Assembly (NCBI RefSeq): GCF_001544695.2
Contig: NZ_FCOM02000001.1
Location: forward strand, 310,001 to 374,000
DNA: 64,000 nucleotides
Source: Caballeronia arvi
GTDB lineage: Bacteria > Pseudomonadota > Gammaproteobacteria > Burkholderiales > Burkholderiaceae
Direction: 5' to 3'
The position numbers and the translations under genes are program-made. Shown in pieces: positions 1 to 7,562 of the stretch. The notes below the pieces were generated by a model that saw only the letters and a list, made by a program, of their open reading frames with translations, was not told the origin of the DNA and did no database searches. Numbering within the stretch: the stretch's first letter is position 1; every line of letters starts with the position of its first letter.

Positions 1-220
1 CCACGACGACGAGATCCTGCACGCCGAGATCGGCGGCATTGTCGCTCGCCGCGACTTTCACCGTATGCGTCGCGTCTTTTTCGACGAGGCGCAGACCGTC
101 TTTCTTCAACGCATCGAGCGTCGCGCCGCGTGCGACCACGCTCACATCGCAACCTGCCTGCGCGAGCTTCACGCCGATCCATCCGCCGATGGCGCCCGCG
201 CCATAGATGCCTACTTTCAT
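1..220 (-). CDS. 2-dehydropantoate 2-reductase family protein (PanE/ApbA-like), partial
   Basis: Only the N-terminal ~73 residues lie in the window; the gene runs off the left edge. The visible protein begins MKVGIYGAGAIGGWIG, a Rossmann glycine motif (GAGAIGG), followed by an 'AGCDVSVVARG' beta-strand/turn typical of ketopantoate reductases, which reduce 2-dehydropantoate to pantoate with NADPH. The ATG is preceded by a GAGG ribosome site about 8 bases away. The DUF2970 gene lies 70 bases upstream on the same strand, so the two may be cotranscribed. Several paralogues of this family exist in Burkholderia-type genomes, so the true substrate may be another 2-oxo acid. The family call is good; the exact role is uncertain. 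Confidence 0.8.
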   Translation of the reverse strand, partial: MKVGIYGAGAIGGWIGVKLAQAGCDVSVVARGATLDALKKDGLRLVEKDATHTVKVAASDNAADLGVQDLVVV

Positions 221-290
221 CGTCCGATCCTCGCTCGTGGCAATCATCCGACCGCCATTGTAAGAGCGGGACGCGGCGCGCGCTGCCGTT

Positions 291-479
291 TCAGTGCGCG
301 ATGCCCGTGGCTAACTTCGCGACCGTCAGCAGCGTGAGCCCGAACGCGGCCGCGAGCATCACGGCGATGACCGGCAAGAGCGGCAGCTTCACCTGCGCGA
401 AGTCGGCGTTGTGCGACGCGCGCTTGCGCACGCCGAAAAAGCTCCATAGCACGATGCGCATCATCTTCAAGAGTTCCAT
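291..479 (-). CDS. DUF2970 domain small membrane protein
   Basis: A 62-residue protein starting MELLKMMRIVLWSFFGVRK, with one hydrophobic stretch (about residues 33-55, LPVIAVMLAAAFGLTLL). The amphipathic 'VLWSFFGVRKR' N-terminus followed by a single membrane span is the hallmark of the DUF2970 family, which is widespread in beta-proteobacteria and has no established function. It reads away from the sulfite reductase gene and towards the panE-like gene, with which it may form a short transcript. An alternative reading frame of 90 codons over the same bases is a shadow: it lacks any recognisable motif. Membrane location is inferred from hydrophobicity. Confidence 0.75.
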   Translation of the reverse strand: MELLKMMRIVLWSFFGVRKRASHNADFAQVKLPLLPVIAVMLAAAFGLTLLTVAKLATGIAH

Positions 480-672
480 GAGCGGCTCCTTTGTTCACGG
501 ATTCATGATGCGTCACGCCCCGTGCGAAAAACAGCAGCAGTTGCGGCGTATTCGACGGAAGCAGATTCCGGCGCGAGGCGCACTGCTCCCATGAAATTCA
601 TCGCAACTGCTGCTTGTTCTCGTACCGCCTCGCGCCCTATCGTTGGCCCTTCCTTTGCCACGCCGCCGCATC

Positions 673-2436
673 ATGTACCGATACACCGAGTTCGACAAAT
701 CTTTCGTGAAGAGCCGCGCCGCGCAATTCCGCGATCAGCTGGAACGCTGGCGGGACGGCCGCCTGAGCGAAGACGCATTCCGCCCGCTGCGCCTGCAGAA
801 CGGCTGGTACGTGCAGCGCCATGCGCCGATGCTGCGCGTCGCAGTTCCCTATGGCGAGTTGTCGAGCGCGCAGTTGCGCGTGCTCGCGCGCATCGCCCGT
901 GAATACGACGATCCCCATCCGGAGGTCTATCGCGTTGCGAGCGCGGCGCAGGGCAAGCTCGGCACCGAACGGCTGCCGACTCACTGCGCGCACTTCACCA
1001 CGCGCACCAACGTCCAATTCAACTGGATTCCGTTAGACAAATCCGCAGACGTGATGGACTTGCTCGCCACCGTCGACATGCACGGCATTCAGACGAGCGG
1101 CAACTGCATCCGCAATATTTCCTGCGATGAACGCGCGGGCGTCGCGCCCGATGAAGTCGCCGATCCACGTCCCTTCGCCGAAATCATGCGGCAATGGACG
1201 ACGTTGCATCCCGAGTTCGCGTTCCTGCCGCGCAAGTTCAAGATCGCGATCACGGGCGCGAGCGAAGACCGCGCGGCGACCGCATGGCATGACGTCGGCC
1301 TGCAACTCCTGCGCAATGAAAACGGCGAACTGGGCTTTCGCGTGAGCGCGGGCGGCGGGATGGGGCGCACGCCCGTCATCGCCACGTTGATGCGGGAGTT
1401 CTTGCCGTGGCAGCACATCATGAACTACATCGAGGCGATCGTGCGCGTGTACAACCGCTACGGACGTCGCGACAACAAGTACAAGGCGCGCATCAAGATC
1501 CTGGTGAAGGCCGAAGGCCAGCGCTATATCGATGACGTCGACGAGGAATTCCGGCAGATCGTCGAGCATGACGGCGCGCCGCATCTCATCTCACAGGAAG
1601 AACTCGAGCGCGTGCGCGCGTCGTTCGTGCCGCCTGCGTTGAAAACGTCGCATGCAGGCGTCGATGAAGCCGAAGCCGACGCTAGTAAGCATCCCCTCTT
1701 CGCGCGCTGGCTGCAACGCAATGTCGCGCAGCACAAAGACCCCGCACTGCGCATCGTGACGCTGTCCTTCAAGCGTCTCCTGCAATCGCCCGGCGATGCG
1801 ACCGCGGATCAACTCGATATCGTCGCGGATCTCGCCGACCGGTTCTCGGCGGGCGAAGCGCGCGTCACGCATACGCAAAACGTCGTGCTGCCCTGGGTGC
1901 GCGCAAACGAGCTCTTCGCGCTATGGCAGGCGGCGCGCGAAGCGGGCTTCGCGAGCGCGAACGTGCAGCTTCTCACCGACATGATCGCGTGCCCCGGCGG
2001 CGACTTCTGCGCGCTCGCCAATGCGCGTTCGCTGCCGGTCGCGCAGGCCATCACCGAGCGCTATCAGGATCTCGACGAACTCGACGACATCGGTGAAATC
2101 GATCTGCATATCAGCGGCTGCATCAATTCGTGCGGGCATCATCACAGCGGGCATATCGGCGTGCTCGGCGTCGACAAGGACGGACGCGAGTGGTATCAGA
2201 TCACGCTCGGCGGATCGGACGGCAGCGCGGCAAGCGGCGCGCCGCAGCCGGGCAAGGTGATCGGACCGTCGTTCAGCGCGGCCGAAGTGCCCGATGCGAT
2301 CGAAGCGATTCTGACGACGTATCGCGACACGCGCGAACATGACGAACGTTTCATCGACACGGTGCGGCGTGTGGGACTGGCGCCGTTCAAGACATCCGCG
2401 AATGCGGTGCGCGTGAACGAGGAGGTATCGGCATGA
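673..2436 (+). CDS. nitrite/sulfite reductase, siroheme-Fe4S4 hemoprotein (CysI-like)
   Basis: A 587-residue protein of the nitrite/sulfite reductase hemoprotein family, catalysing the six-electron reduction of sulfite to sulfide (or nitrite to ammonia). Family marks seen: 'HFTTRTNVQFNWIPL' substrate-side arginine motif near residue 105, 'GGGMGRTPVIA' near 230, and the siroheme/Fe4S4 ligand motifs 'CPGGDFCALANA' and 'HISGCINSCGHHHSGHIG' near residues 445-500, which carry the four cluster cysteines. ATG 673 was preferred to the TTG at 643 because MYRYTEFDKSFV matches the usual family N-terminus. The stop overlaps the start of the DUF934 gene by four bases (ATGA), which couples translation. The DUF934 partner favours assimilatory sulfite reduction. 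Confidence 0.9.
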   Translation: MYRYTEFDKSFVKSRAAQFRDQLERWRDGRLSEDAFRPLRLQNGWYVQRHAPMLRVAVPYGELSSAQLRVLARIAREYDDPHPEVYRVASAAQGKLGTERLPTHCAHFTTRTNVQFNWIPLDKSADVMDLLATVDMHGIQTSGNCIRNISCDERAGVAPDEVADPRPFAEIMRQWTTLHPEFAFLPRKFKIAITGASEDRAATAWHDVGLQLLRNENGELGFRVSAGGGMGRTPVIATLMREFLPWQHIMNYIEAIVRVYNRYGRRDNKYKARIKILVKAEGQRYIDDVDEEFRQIVEHDGAPHLISQEELERVRASFVPPALKTSHAGVDEAEADASKHPLFARWLQRNVAQHKDPALRIVTLSFKRLLQSPGDATADQLDIVADLADRFSAGEARVTHTQNVVLPWVRANELFALWQAAREAGFASANVQLLTDMIACPGGDFCALANARSLPVAQAITERYQDLDELDDIGEIDLHISGCINSCGHHHSGHIGVLGVDKDGREWYQITLGGSDGSAASGAPQPGKVIGPSFSAAEVPDAIEAILTTYRDTREHDERFIDTVRRVGLAPFKTSANAVRVNEEVSA

Positions 2437-2792
2437 AGATTCTCACGAAAGCCGATCACGACGCGGATACGAACGAACGCGTAACAAGCCTTGCCAACGA
2501 CGACGATCCGCTCACGCTGAAAGATCGCCTGAAGGAACTCGATCGCATCGAACTTCATTTCCCGCATTTCACCGATGGCCGCGCATATAGCCAGGCTTAT
2601 CTGCTGCGCCGCCGGCTCGGCTTCAAAGGCGATTTGCGCGCGACGGGCGACGTGCTGATCGATCAGCTCGTGCAGATGGAGCGAACGGGATTTTCGAGCG
2701 CAGTGCTCAAGGAAGGCCTGGACGCTGACGATGCCGAACGACAGTTCGCGCGTTTCGCGGGCTTTTACCAGGGCGATCTGGCATCGCACTGA
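2433..2792 (+). CDS. DUF934 domain-containing protein (sulfite reductase partner)
   Basis: A 119-residue protein that carries the DUF934 core: 'IELHFPHFTDGRAYSQAYLL' followed by 'RLGFKGDLRATGDVLIDQL' and 'MERTGFSSAVL'. Proteins of this family are almost always encoded directly downstream of a CysI-type hemoprotein and are described as putative oxidoreductases of sulfate assimilation; the biochemical role is not firmly established. Here the gene overlaps the reductase stop codon by four bases, so the two proteins are made in a coupled manner. The N-terminus before the core is short and acidic (residues 1-30), somewhat shorter than in many homologues. No promoter or terminator is visible between the two genes. 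Confidence 0.85.
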   Translation: MKILTKADHDADTNERVTSLANDDDPLTLKDRLKELDRIELHFPHFTDGRAYSQAYLLRRRLGFKGDLRATGDVLIDQLVQMERTGFSSAVLKEGLDADDAERQFARFAGFYQGDLASH

Positions 2793-2883
2793 GGTGCTAA
2801 GAAGCGCGCATTCGAACCGATATAAGCGCGCTTCGATAACTTTCAAGAGCCACCGGAAAAAAATAAAACATAGCGCTCCGATA

Positions 2884-2911
2884 TTGAAACGATAGCTCTC
2901 GCACCTACCTT
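2884..2911 (+). promoter_or_regulatory. possible sigma-32-like heat-shock promoter
   Basis: TTGAAA (2884-2889) is followed after 14 bases by CCTACCTT (2904-2911). This resembles the heat-shock sigma factor pattern (CTTGAAA, 13-15 bases, CCCCATNT), with several mismatches in the -10 part. It lies about 80 bases upstream of two Hsp20 genes, which supports the reading. Not tested. Confidence 0.35.
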
Positions 2912-2991
2912 GGATGCAGAGGCAGCGAGAACCCGCTGTCGTTTGAACTTCCTGCTGCCGGCCTCGCGGGCCGCACTATCGGAGACTGACC

Positions 2992-3426
2992 ATGAGTGAC
3001 TTTTATTTTGGCGGCGACGTTTTCTCGGAGCTGGACCGTATGCAGCGGCAGGTGTCCTCGCTCTTCGGGAATCTTCCTTCGAGCATTCGTTCGAGCCGCG
3101 CCGATGCTTTCCCTCGTCTGAATATCGGCAGCACGGATGACGAGATTCATATCGTCGCATTCGCACCGGGCGTCGAGCCTTCGTCGCTCGATGTCAATGT
3201 CGATAAAGGCACGCTCACCATCAGCGGCGAGCGCCGTGCGCAAGGCAATGTCGAAGGCGCGCGCACCTATGCGAAAGAGCGCTTCACGGGCAGCTTCCGC
3301 CGCGTGATCGAACTGCCGCAGAATGCCGACACCGACAAGGTCGAAGCGCGCTATGAAAACGGCACGCTGTCCATCACCATCGGCAAGCGCGAAGCATCGA
3401 AGCCGCGCGCGATCACCATTCAGTAA
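2992..3426 (+). CDS. Hsp20/alpha-crystallin small heat-shock protein (first of pair)
   Basis: A 144-residue small heat-shock protein, an ATP-independent holdase that keeps unfolding proteins soluble. The alpha-crystallin domain spans roughly residues 40-135 ('LNIGSTDDEIHIVAFAPGVE', 'LTISGERR', 'FRRVIELPQNAD', 'ARYENGTLSITIGKRE'); the ENGxLxI motif and the C-terminal strand are intact. An N-terminal arm of about 40 residues with aromatic residues (YFGGDVFSEL) precedes it. The ATG follows a CGGAGA ribosome site. A second Hsp20 gene starts 13 bases after the stop, so they form a two-gene operon, plausibly driven by the heat-shock-like promoter upstream. Confidence 0.92.
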   Translation: MSDFYFGGDVFSELDRMQRQVSSLFGNLPSSIRSSRADAFPRLNIGSTDDEIHIVAFAPGVEPSSLDVNVDKGTLTISGERRAQGNVEGARTYAKERFTGSFRRVIELPQNADTDKVEARYENGTLSITIGKREASKPRAITIQ

Positions 3427-3439
3427 GAGGGAATTCATC

Positions 3440-3844
3440 ATGACCGACAACACGCAAATCGCCCCGCAAAACACGAACGAAGCAGCGCGCAAAAGCGAAG
3501 ACACGTCGCGCCGCGCCACGGTGACGCCCGCGGTCGATATCGTCGAGGATAGCCACGGCATCACCCTATGGGCCGATCTGCCCGGCGTACCGCGCGAGAA
3601 GCTCGACGTGAAGGTGCACGACGCGCGCCTCACCATCGAAGCGGAAGCGCAACTGCCGGTGCAAGGCGCCGTGCGCGTGCATCACGCAGAACTGCGCGCG
3701 CCGCGTTTCGCACGCGCCTTCACGGTCAGCGACGACTTCGACACCTCGAAGATCGACGCCAACCTCACGAACGGCGTGCTGAAGCTCACGATTCCGCGTC
3801 GCGAGGAAGCGCGTCCGCGCCGCGTCGAAGTGCGCGCGGGATAA
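3440..3844 (+). CDS. Hsp20/alpha-crystallin small heat-shock protein (second of pair)
   Basis: A 134-residue Hsp20 protein beginning MTDNTQIAPQN, with a polar N-terminal arm of about 30 residues and an alpha-crystallin domain ('PAVDIVEDSHGITLWADLPG', 'LDVKVHDARLTIEAEAQ', 'FARAFTVSDDFDTSKIDANL', 'NGVLKLTIPRREEARPR'). The start was set at the ATG after the AGAGGGAATTC ribosome site rather than the longer frame that runs back into the first Hsp20 gene. The 'ARFARAFTVSDDFD' form of the domain resembles class B rhizobial small heat-shock proteins, so this pair may be the class A/class B combination that forms mixed oligomers; that last point is inference. Confidence 0.9.
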   Translation: MTDNTQIAPQNTNEAARKSEDTSRRATVTPAVDIVEDSHGITLWADLPGVPREKLDVKVHDARLTIEAEAQLPVQGAVRVHHAELRAPRFARAFTVSDDFDTSKIDANLTNGVLKLTIPRREEARPRRVEVRAG

Positions 3845-3871
3845 CATTCAGAACATCGTTTCAACTCCAAG

Positions 3872-3897
3872 GGCCGCGATTTATTCGCGGCCTTTTT
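3872..3897 (+). terminator. rho-independent terminator after the Hsp20 pair
   Basis: An 8-bp perfect stem GGCCGCGA / TCGCGGCC with a 5-base loop (TTTAT), followed directly by TTTTT. It lies 28 bases after the stop of the second Hsp20 gene and closes that operon. Confidence 0.85.
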
Positions 3898-3981
3898 CAT
3901 TGCGCCCGAATCGCGCCTCTATAATCGACAACGACGGTGCATGCCGTCTACATTTATAAACTCAAAGAAGAAGGGACTATC

Positions 3982-4761
3982 GTGAAGAGGCTGTTGACGG
4001 TGTTGTTGGGCTCGATGCTGACCGTATCGATCGGGGCGCATGCGAAGGAATGGTCGACGATCCGCTTTGGCGTCGATGCGAGCTATCCGCCTTTCGAATC
4101 GAAAGCACCCGACGGCACGCTGGTCGGCTTCGACATCGATGTCGGCAATGAGCTGTGCCGACGCCTCAACGCAAAGTGCGTGTGGGTCGAAAACGCATTC
4201 GACGGCATGATTCCGGGCCTCAAATCGCGCAAGTTCGACGGTGTGCTTTCCACGATGTCGATGACGCCCGCGCGCGTCAAGCAGATTGCGTTCTCCAGCA
4301 AGCTCTTCCACGTGCCCACGCGCCTCGTCGCGAAACACGATTCGAGCATCCAGCCGACGGCGGAATCTCTGGCGGGCAAGACGGTCGGCGTCGAGCAGGG
4401 CTCGATGCAGGAAACCTATGCGAAGGTGCATTGGGGCGCGAAGGGCGTGAAGGTCGTGTCCTACGCGGATCAGGATCAGGTCTATGCCGATCTGCTGACG
4501 GGCCGTCTCGACGCTTCGCTGCAAAACGCCGTGCAAGCCGAACGCGGCTTCCTCGACACGCCGCGCGGCAAGCCTTACGGCTTCGCGGGCGGCGCACTCG
4601 AAGACAGCGCGATCTTCGGACCCGGCACCGCAATCGGCTTGCGCAAGGAAGATACCGATCTCAAAGAGAAGCTCGACGGCGCCATCGCCGCGATGATCAA
4701 GGACGGCACCTACAAGCGCATCGAGCAGAAGTATTTCGACTTCGACATCTACGGCGAGTAA
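3982..4761 (+). CDS. ABC transporter substrate-binding protein, polar amino acid family (ArgT/HisJ-like)
   Basis: A 259-residue periplasmic solute-binding protein (SBP_bac_3) for basic or polar amino acids. The signal peptide is residues 1-20 (VKRLLTVLLGSMLTVSIGAH, cleaved near AHA-KEW). Then come 'IRFGVDASYPPFESKAPDG', 'VGFDIDVGNELCRRL', 'FDGMIPGLKSRKFDGVLSTM' and 'KTVGVEQGSMQE', the usual ligand-contact segments of the lysine/arginine/ornithine/histidine group. The two cysteines (in ELCRRLNAKCVW) match the conserved disulfide of ArgT/HisJ. A GTG start at 3982 was chosen because AAGAAGGGACTATC gives a good ribosome site; a longer frame begins at 3937. No permease or ATPase genes are adjacent, so it must share a transporter encoded elsewhere. 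Confidence 0.9.
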   Translation: MKRLLTVLLGSMLTVSIGAHAKEWSTIRFGVDASYPPFESKAPDGTLVGFDIDVGNELCRRLNAKCVWVENAFDGMIPGLKSRKFDGVLSTMSMTPARVKQIAFSSKLFHVPTRLVAKHDSSIQPTAESLAGKTVGVEQGSMQETYAKVHWGAKGVKVVSYADQDQVYADLLTGRLDASLQNAVQAERGFLDTPRGKPYGFAGGALEDSAIFGPGTAIGLRKEDTDLKEKLDGAIAAMIKDGTYKRIEQKYFDFDIYGE

Positions 4762-4791
4762 TAGCGCCTTCAATAACGCAAGGAGACCGCG

Positions 4792-5463
4792 ATGGCCACG
4801 CTCAAGCAGATACAAGCCAAGTTGAAGAAGCTCCAGGCGCAGGCGGAACATCTGATCGCCCAGCGCGCGCAAGCCGTGCTCGACGATATCCGCGCGATGA
4901 TGGAACGGCACGGCCTCACCACTGCGGATATCGACCGGCACGGCAAGAAAACCAAAGCCGCAGCGAAACCACGCGTCGCCCTTCCTGCACCCGCGGGCCG
5001 TCATGAAGCGATGACCAAGCTCGCGAAGAAAGGCAAGCTGCCCGCGAAGTATCGCAATCCGAAGACGGGCGAGACGTGGAGCGGCTGGGCGCGGCCACCT
5101 GCGTGGATCGCGAACGTGAAGGATCGGAGCAAGTTTCTGATCGATGGCGAAGGCAGCGAGACTCCGGGCAAGCCCAAGGCAGCCGCCAAAAAAGCGCCGG
5201 CGAAGAAGTCTTCCAGCGTGGCCGCGAAGAAAGGCAAGACATCGCCAACGGGTGTAAGCGCAGCGAAGAAGAAGGTCGCGGCGCCTGCCGCCAAGAAATC
5301 GGTCGCGGCCAAACCGGCAGTCAAGGCGGCAAAGCGCAGCGCGCCCCGGAAAAAGGCCGTCGAAGCCGCGGCGAGTTCCACGCCTACACCCGTGCCCGAG
5401 CAAGCGAACGCCAGCGCGTCGGAGGCACCGACGCCACCGACAAGCAACGGCGCATCCGCATGA
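4792..5463 (+). CDS. H-NS family nucleoid protein with histone H1-like Ala/Lys tail
   Basis: A 223-residue DNA-binding protein in three parts. Residues 1-50 are a charged coiled coil (LKQIQAKLKKLQAQAEHLIA) typical of the H-NS oligomerisation end. Residues ~75-110 hold the H-NS DNA-binding core 'KYRNPKTGETWSGWARPPAW', with the conserved hook motif. Residues ~122-223 are a low-complexity tail rich in AAKK, PAKK and KKVAAPAAKK repeats, like eukaryotic histone H1 or bacterial H1-like proteins. Ordinary H-NS proteins in this group are about 95-130 residues, so the tail doubles the length. A ribosome site AAGGAGACCGCG precedes the ATG. It probably silences AT-rich DNA and compacts the nucleoid; the added role of the tail is inferred. 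Confidence 0.88.
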   Translation: MATLKQIQAKLKKLQAQAEHLIAQRAQAVLDDIRAMMERHGLTTADIDRHGKKTKAAAKPRVALPAPAGRHEAMTKLAKKGKLPAKYRNPKTGETWSGWARPPAWIANVKDRSKFLIDGEGSETPGKPKAAAKKAPAKKSSSVAAKKGKTSPTGVSAAKKKVAAPAAKKSVAAKPAVKAAKRSAPRKKAVEAAASSTPTPVPEQANASASEAPTPPTSNGASA

Positions 5464-5682
5464 ATGAAGCGCCGCGTGAATGAATCATTCCGACACGCGG
5501 CGTCATCCCATTGTTTGAGATCGACGAAAACTCAATTGGCTTTTCGCGCGATTAAAAAGCGGCGAATGCCTTCTACACTGCGTTCACATGTCGGGAGCGT
5601 TTCGAATCGAACGACGCGCTTTCCGATTGCGGTTGCTTTGCATCGGACAACTGCATCTCCTCATATTCCATTGGAGCACTCT

Positions 5683-5943
5683 GTGAACAAGCGACTCGTA
5701 GTGGGCTTTGCCATTGCATTGAGTTCTGTATTTGCCGGTTCTGCATTTGCGAGCGGCTATGGCCCGGCGCCGCATTATCGTCCCGATGTCGGCGCACCGG
5801 CATCACAACATGGCGTCAGCGCGCAAACCTTCGCCGCCGAAGAGGCCGCGCAAGGACGCGGGGATTTCGGCAATACGGAACGCACGGCGCAAAATCAGCG
5901 CGGACAGGTTTCGGTTTCTGCTTCTTCGCAAGTCGCGCAATAA
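5683..5943 (+). CDS. small secreted protein, function unknown
   Basis: An 86-residue protein with a clear signal peptide: VNKRLVVGFAIALSSVFAGS followed by AFAS, predicted cleavage after AFA. The mature part (about 62 residues) is glycine-, alanine- and glutamine-rich, with no cysteine and no recognised domain (SGYGPAPHYRPDVGAPASQH, then EEAAQGRGDFGNTERTAQNQ). The start is GTG 5683 with TTGGAG eight bases upstream; a longer upstream frame lacks a ribosome site and would bury the signal peptide. It is followed by a strong terminator, so it is a single-gene transcript. It resembles in style the small periplasmic DUF4148 protein at 30.8 kb, but no shared motif was found. Confidence 0.65.
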   Translation: MNKRLVVGFAIALSSVFAGSAFASGYGPAPHYRPDVGAPASQHGVSAQTFAAEEAAQGRGDFGNTERTAQNQRGQVSVSASSQVAQ

Positions 5944-5960
5944 AGTTATTCGGTTTCGCG

Positions 5961-5990
5961 GATACGGCGATTCGTTTCGCCGTATCTTCT
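5961..5990 (+). terminator. rho-independent terminator
   Basis: A 10-bp perfect stem GATACGGCGA (5961-5970) / TCGCCGTATC (5977-5986) with a 6-base loop, followed by TTCTTTTT. It ends the transcript of the small secreted protein and lies between that gene and the convergent MocR gene. Confidence 0.85.
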
Positions 5991-5992
5991 TT

Positions 5993-7408
5993 TTAGAAAC
6001 CTTTTATCGTTTTTTCCAAAAAACTCCAGAGCGCATCGTCCACTGAATAAGGGACATTGAATCGAAAAGATGCGCTCGGCGCATCGTTCGGCCGAAAATA
6101 CGAACCCGGTGCGAGCCATATGCCGTGCTGCAATGCGCGTGTCGCGACGGCACTTCCTTCGGCGGGATCGATCGGCAATTCGCCCCACACGAAGAGTCCC
6201 GCGCGCGGACGCCGGAACAACGCGACGCCCAGCGCATCCATGCGGTCCTCGACGAGCGCATGCGCATCTTTCAGCTTCTCCACGACCAGTTCGACGTGCC
6301 GCGCGTAGCGCCCTTCCGTCAGCACTTTCTCGACGATGCGCTCCGTCGCCTCCGACGATGTCAGCCCCACGGCCATCTTCGTGCGCGCCAGCTCGCGCAA
6401 CACATCGCGCTCCGCGACGACATAGCCGCAGCGCAGCGCCGGCGTGATCGTCTTCGCAAAACCACCGACGTACAGCACGCGGCTCAAGCCTTCCATCGCC
6501 GCGAGCAAGGGCGCGCCGGGCGGCGCGAGCTCGCGGGTCACATCGTCCTCGACGACCCACAGGCCGTGCCGCTCCGCGATCTGCATCAGACGAAACGCCG
6601 ACGCCATGCCGAAGGTCGCGCCCGTCGGGTTCTGCAGGGTCGTGTTGAGAAACACCGCTTTCGGCCGATGCTCGATCACGATGCGCTCGAATACCTCGGT
6701 ATCGATGCCCGCGACGGTGCGCGGCACGCCATGTACTTCGAGCCCGGCGAGCCGCAGAATCTGCAGCAGATTGCAGTACCCCGGATCTTCGACGACGACC
6801 GCATCGCCGGAACGCAATAGCGTGCGCACGATGAGATCGAGCGCCTGCGTCGCGCCCGATGTCAGCAGTACGTTGGACGCGGCATCGACGGGCAGGCCGT
6901 GGCGATCCAGTTGCTCGGCGATCCGCTCGCGCAGCGGCGCGAAGCCGTACGGATGCCCGTAATCCGCGATGCGCGCCGCCGGCACGCGGCTTACCGCGCG
7001 CAGCGCATGCTGCAGCCCGCTTTCGTTGACCCATTCGTTGGGCAGCCAGCCGCAACCGGATTTGATCGGCACGGAGTGATCGGCGAATACGTCCGATAAA
7101 AGCCAGGTCGCGGTGAGGCTCGGCGGCTGCCAAACGACCGCCCGCACGCGCTCGCTCTGCCCGCGCACGGCCACGCGATAACCCGAGCCGCGCCGCGCGG
7201 TGACGAGACCCATCGACACGAGCCGGCCATACGCTTCCGTCACCGTGAACGTGCTCAGGTCTTCGGCCTCGGCGAGACGCCGCACCGATGGCAGCAGCGC
7301 GCCCGCACGCAGCGTCTGCTCCCCGATCGCCGTGGCGAACGCGCGCACCAGTTGTTCGACGAGCGTCGGCGCCTGACGCGAGCCGCGCTCCAGCTTGAGT
7401 TCGATCAT
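5993..7408 (-). CDS. MocR-family transcriptional regulator (GntR HTH fused to PLP aminotransferase fold)
   Basis: A 471-residue regulator. The N-terminal GntR winged helix (residues ~10-80: 'ALLPSVRRLAEAEDLSTFTV', 'EAYGRLVSMGLVTARRGSGY') is joined to a class I aminotransferase-like domain. That domain has the cofactor lysine in 'YVGGFAKTITPALRCGYV' and the phosphate/substrate motifs 'LLTSGATQALDLIV', 'VVEDPGYCNLLQIL' and 'TLQNPTGATF'. MocR proteins usually control genes of amine, GABA, taurine, ectoine or PLP metabolism, and bind repeats in divergent promoters. It is divergent from an omega-aminotransferase gene, its likely target. The start was placed at MIELKLERGS; a longer frame extends to 7480 without a ribosome site. 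No SD is obvious for either, so the start is uncertain. Confidence 0.85.
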   Translation of the reverse strand: MIELKLERGSRQAPTLVEQLVRAFATAIGEQTLRAGALLPSVRRLAEAEDLSTFTVTEAYGRLVSMGLVTARRGSGYRVAVRGQSERVRAVVWQPPSLTATWLLSDVFADHSVPIKSGCGWLPNEWVNESGLQHALRAVSRVPAARIADYGHPYGFAPLRERIAEQLDRHGLPVDAASNVLLTSGATQALDLIVRTLLRSGDAVVVEDPGYCNLLQILRLAGLEVHGVPRTVAGIDTEVFERIVIEHRPKAVFLNTTLQNPTGATFGMASAFRLMQIAERHGLWVVEDDVTRELAPPGAPLLAAMEGLSRVLYVGGFAKTITPALRCGYVVAERDVLRELARTKMAVGLTSSEATERIVEKVLTEGRYARHVELVVEKLKDAHALVEDRMDALGVALFRRPRAGLFVWGELPIDPAEGSAVATRALQHGIWLAPGSYFRPNDAPSASFRFNVPYSVDDALWSFLEKTIKGF

Positions 7409-7446
7409 GGATTCGAGGATAGCGCGGCAACCGCCCATCGACCAAT

Positions 7447-7497
7447 ACAGTTTGCGACATTTTGCCAGCACAGTTGGCAACGCAGTGAAGCAACTGT
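7447..7497. promoter_or_regulatory. candidate MocR operator between the divergent genes
   Basis: ACAGTTTGC (7447-7455) and ACAGTTGGC (7470-7478) form a direct repeat 23 bp apart. ACAGTTG (7470-7476) and CAACTGT (7491-7497) form a perfect inverted repeat 21 bp apart, about two helical turns. Combined direct and inverted repeats spaced by whole turns are typical of GabR/MocR-type operators. The site lies in the 154-bp gap between the MocR and aminotransferase genes. Confidence 0.55.
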
Positions 7498-7562
7498 CTA
7501 TGCCGCGCTATTTTGCCGAGGCATACAGTGCAGTGACCGAACTTTCCGAAGAGGAGACACGC

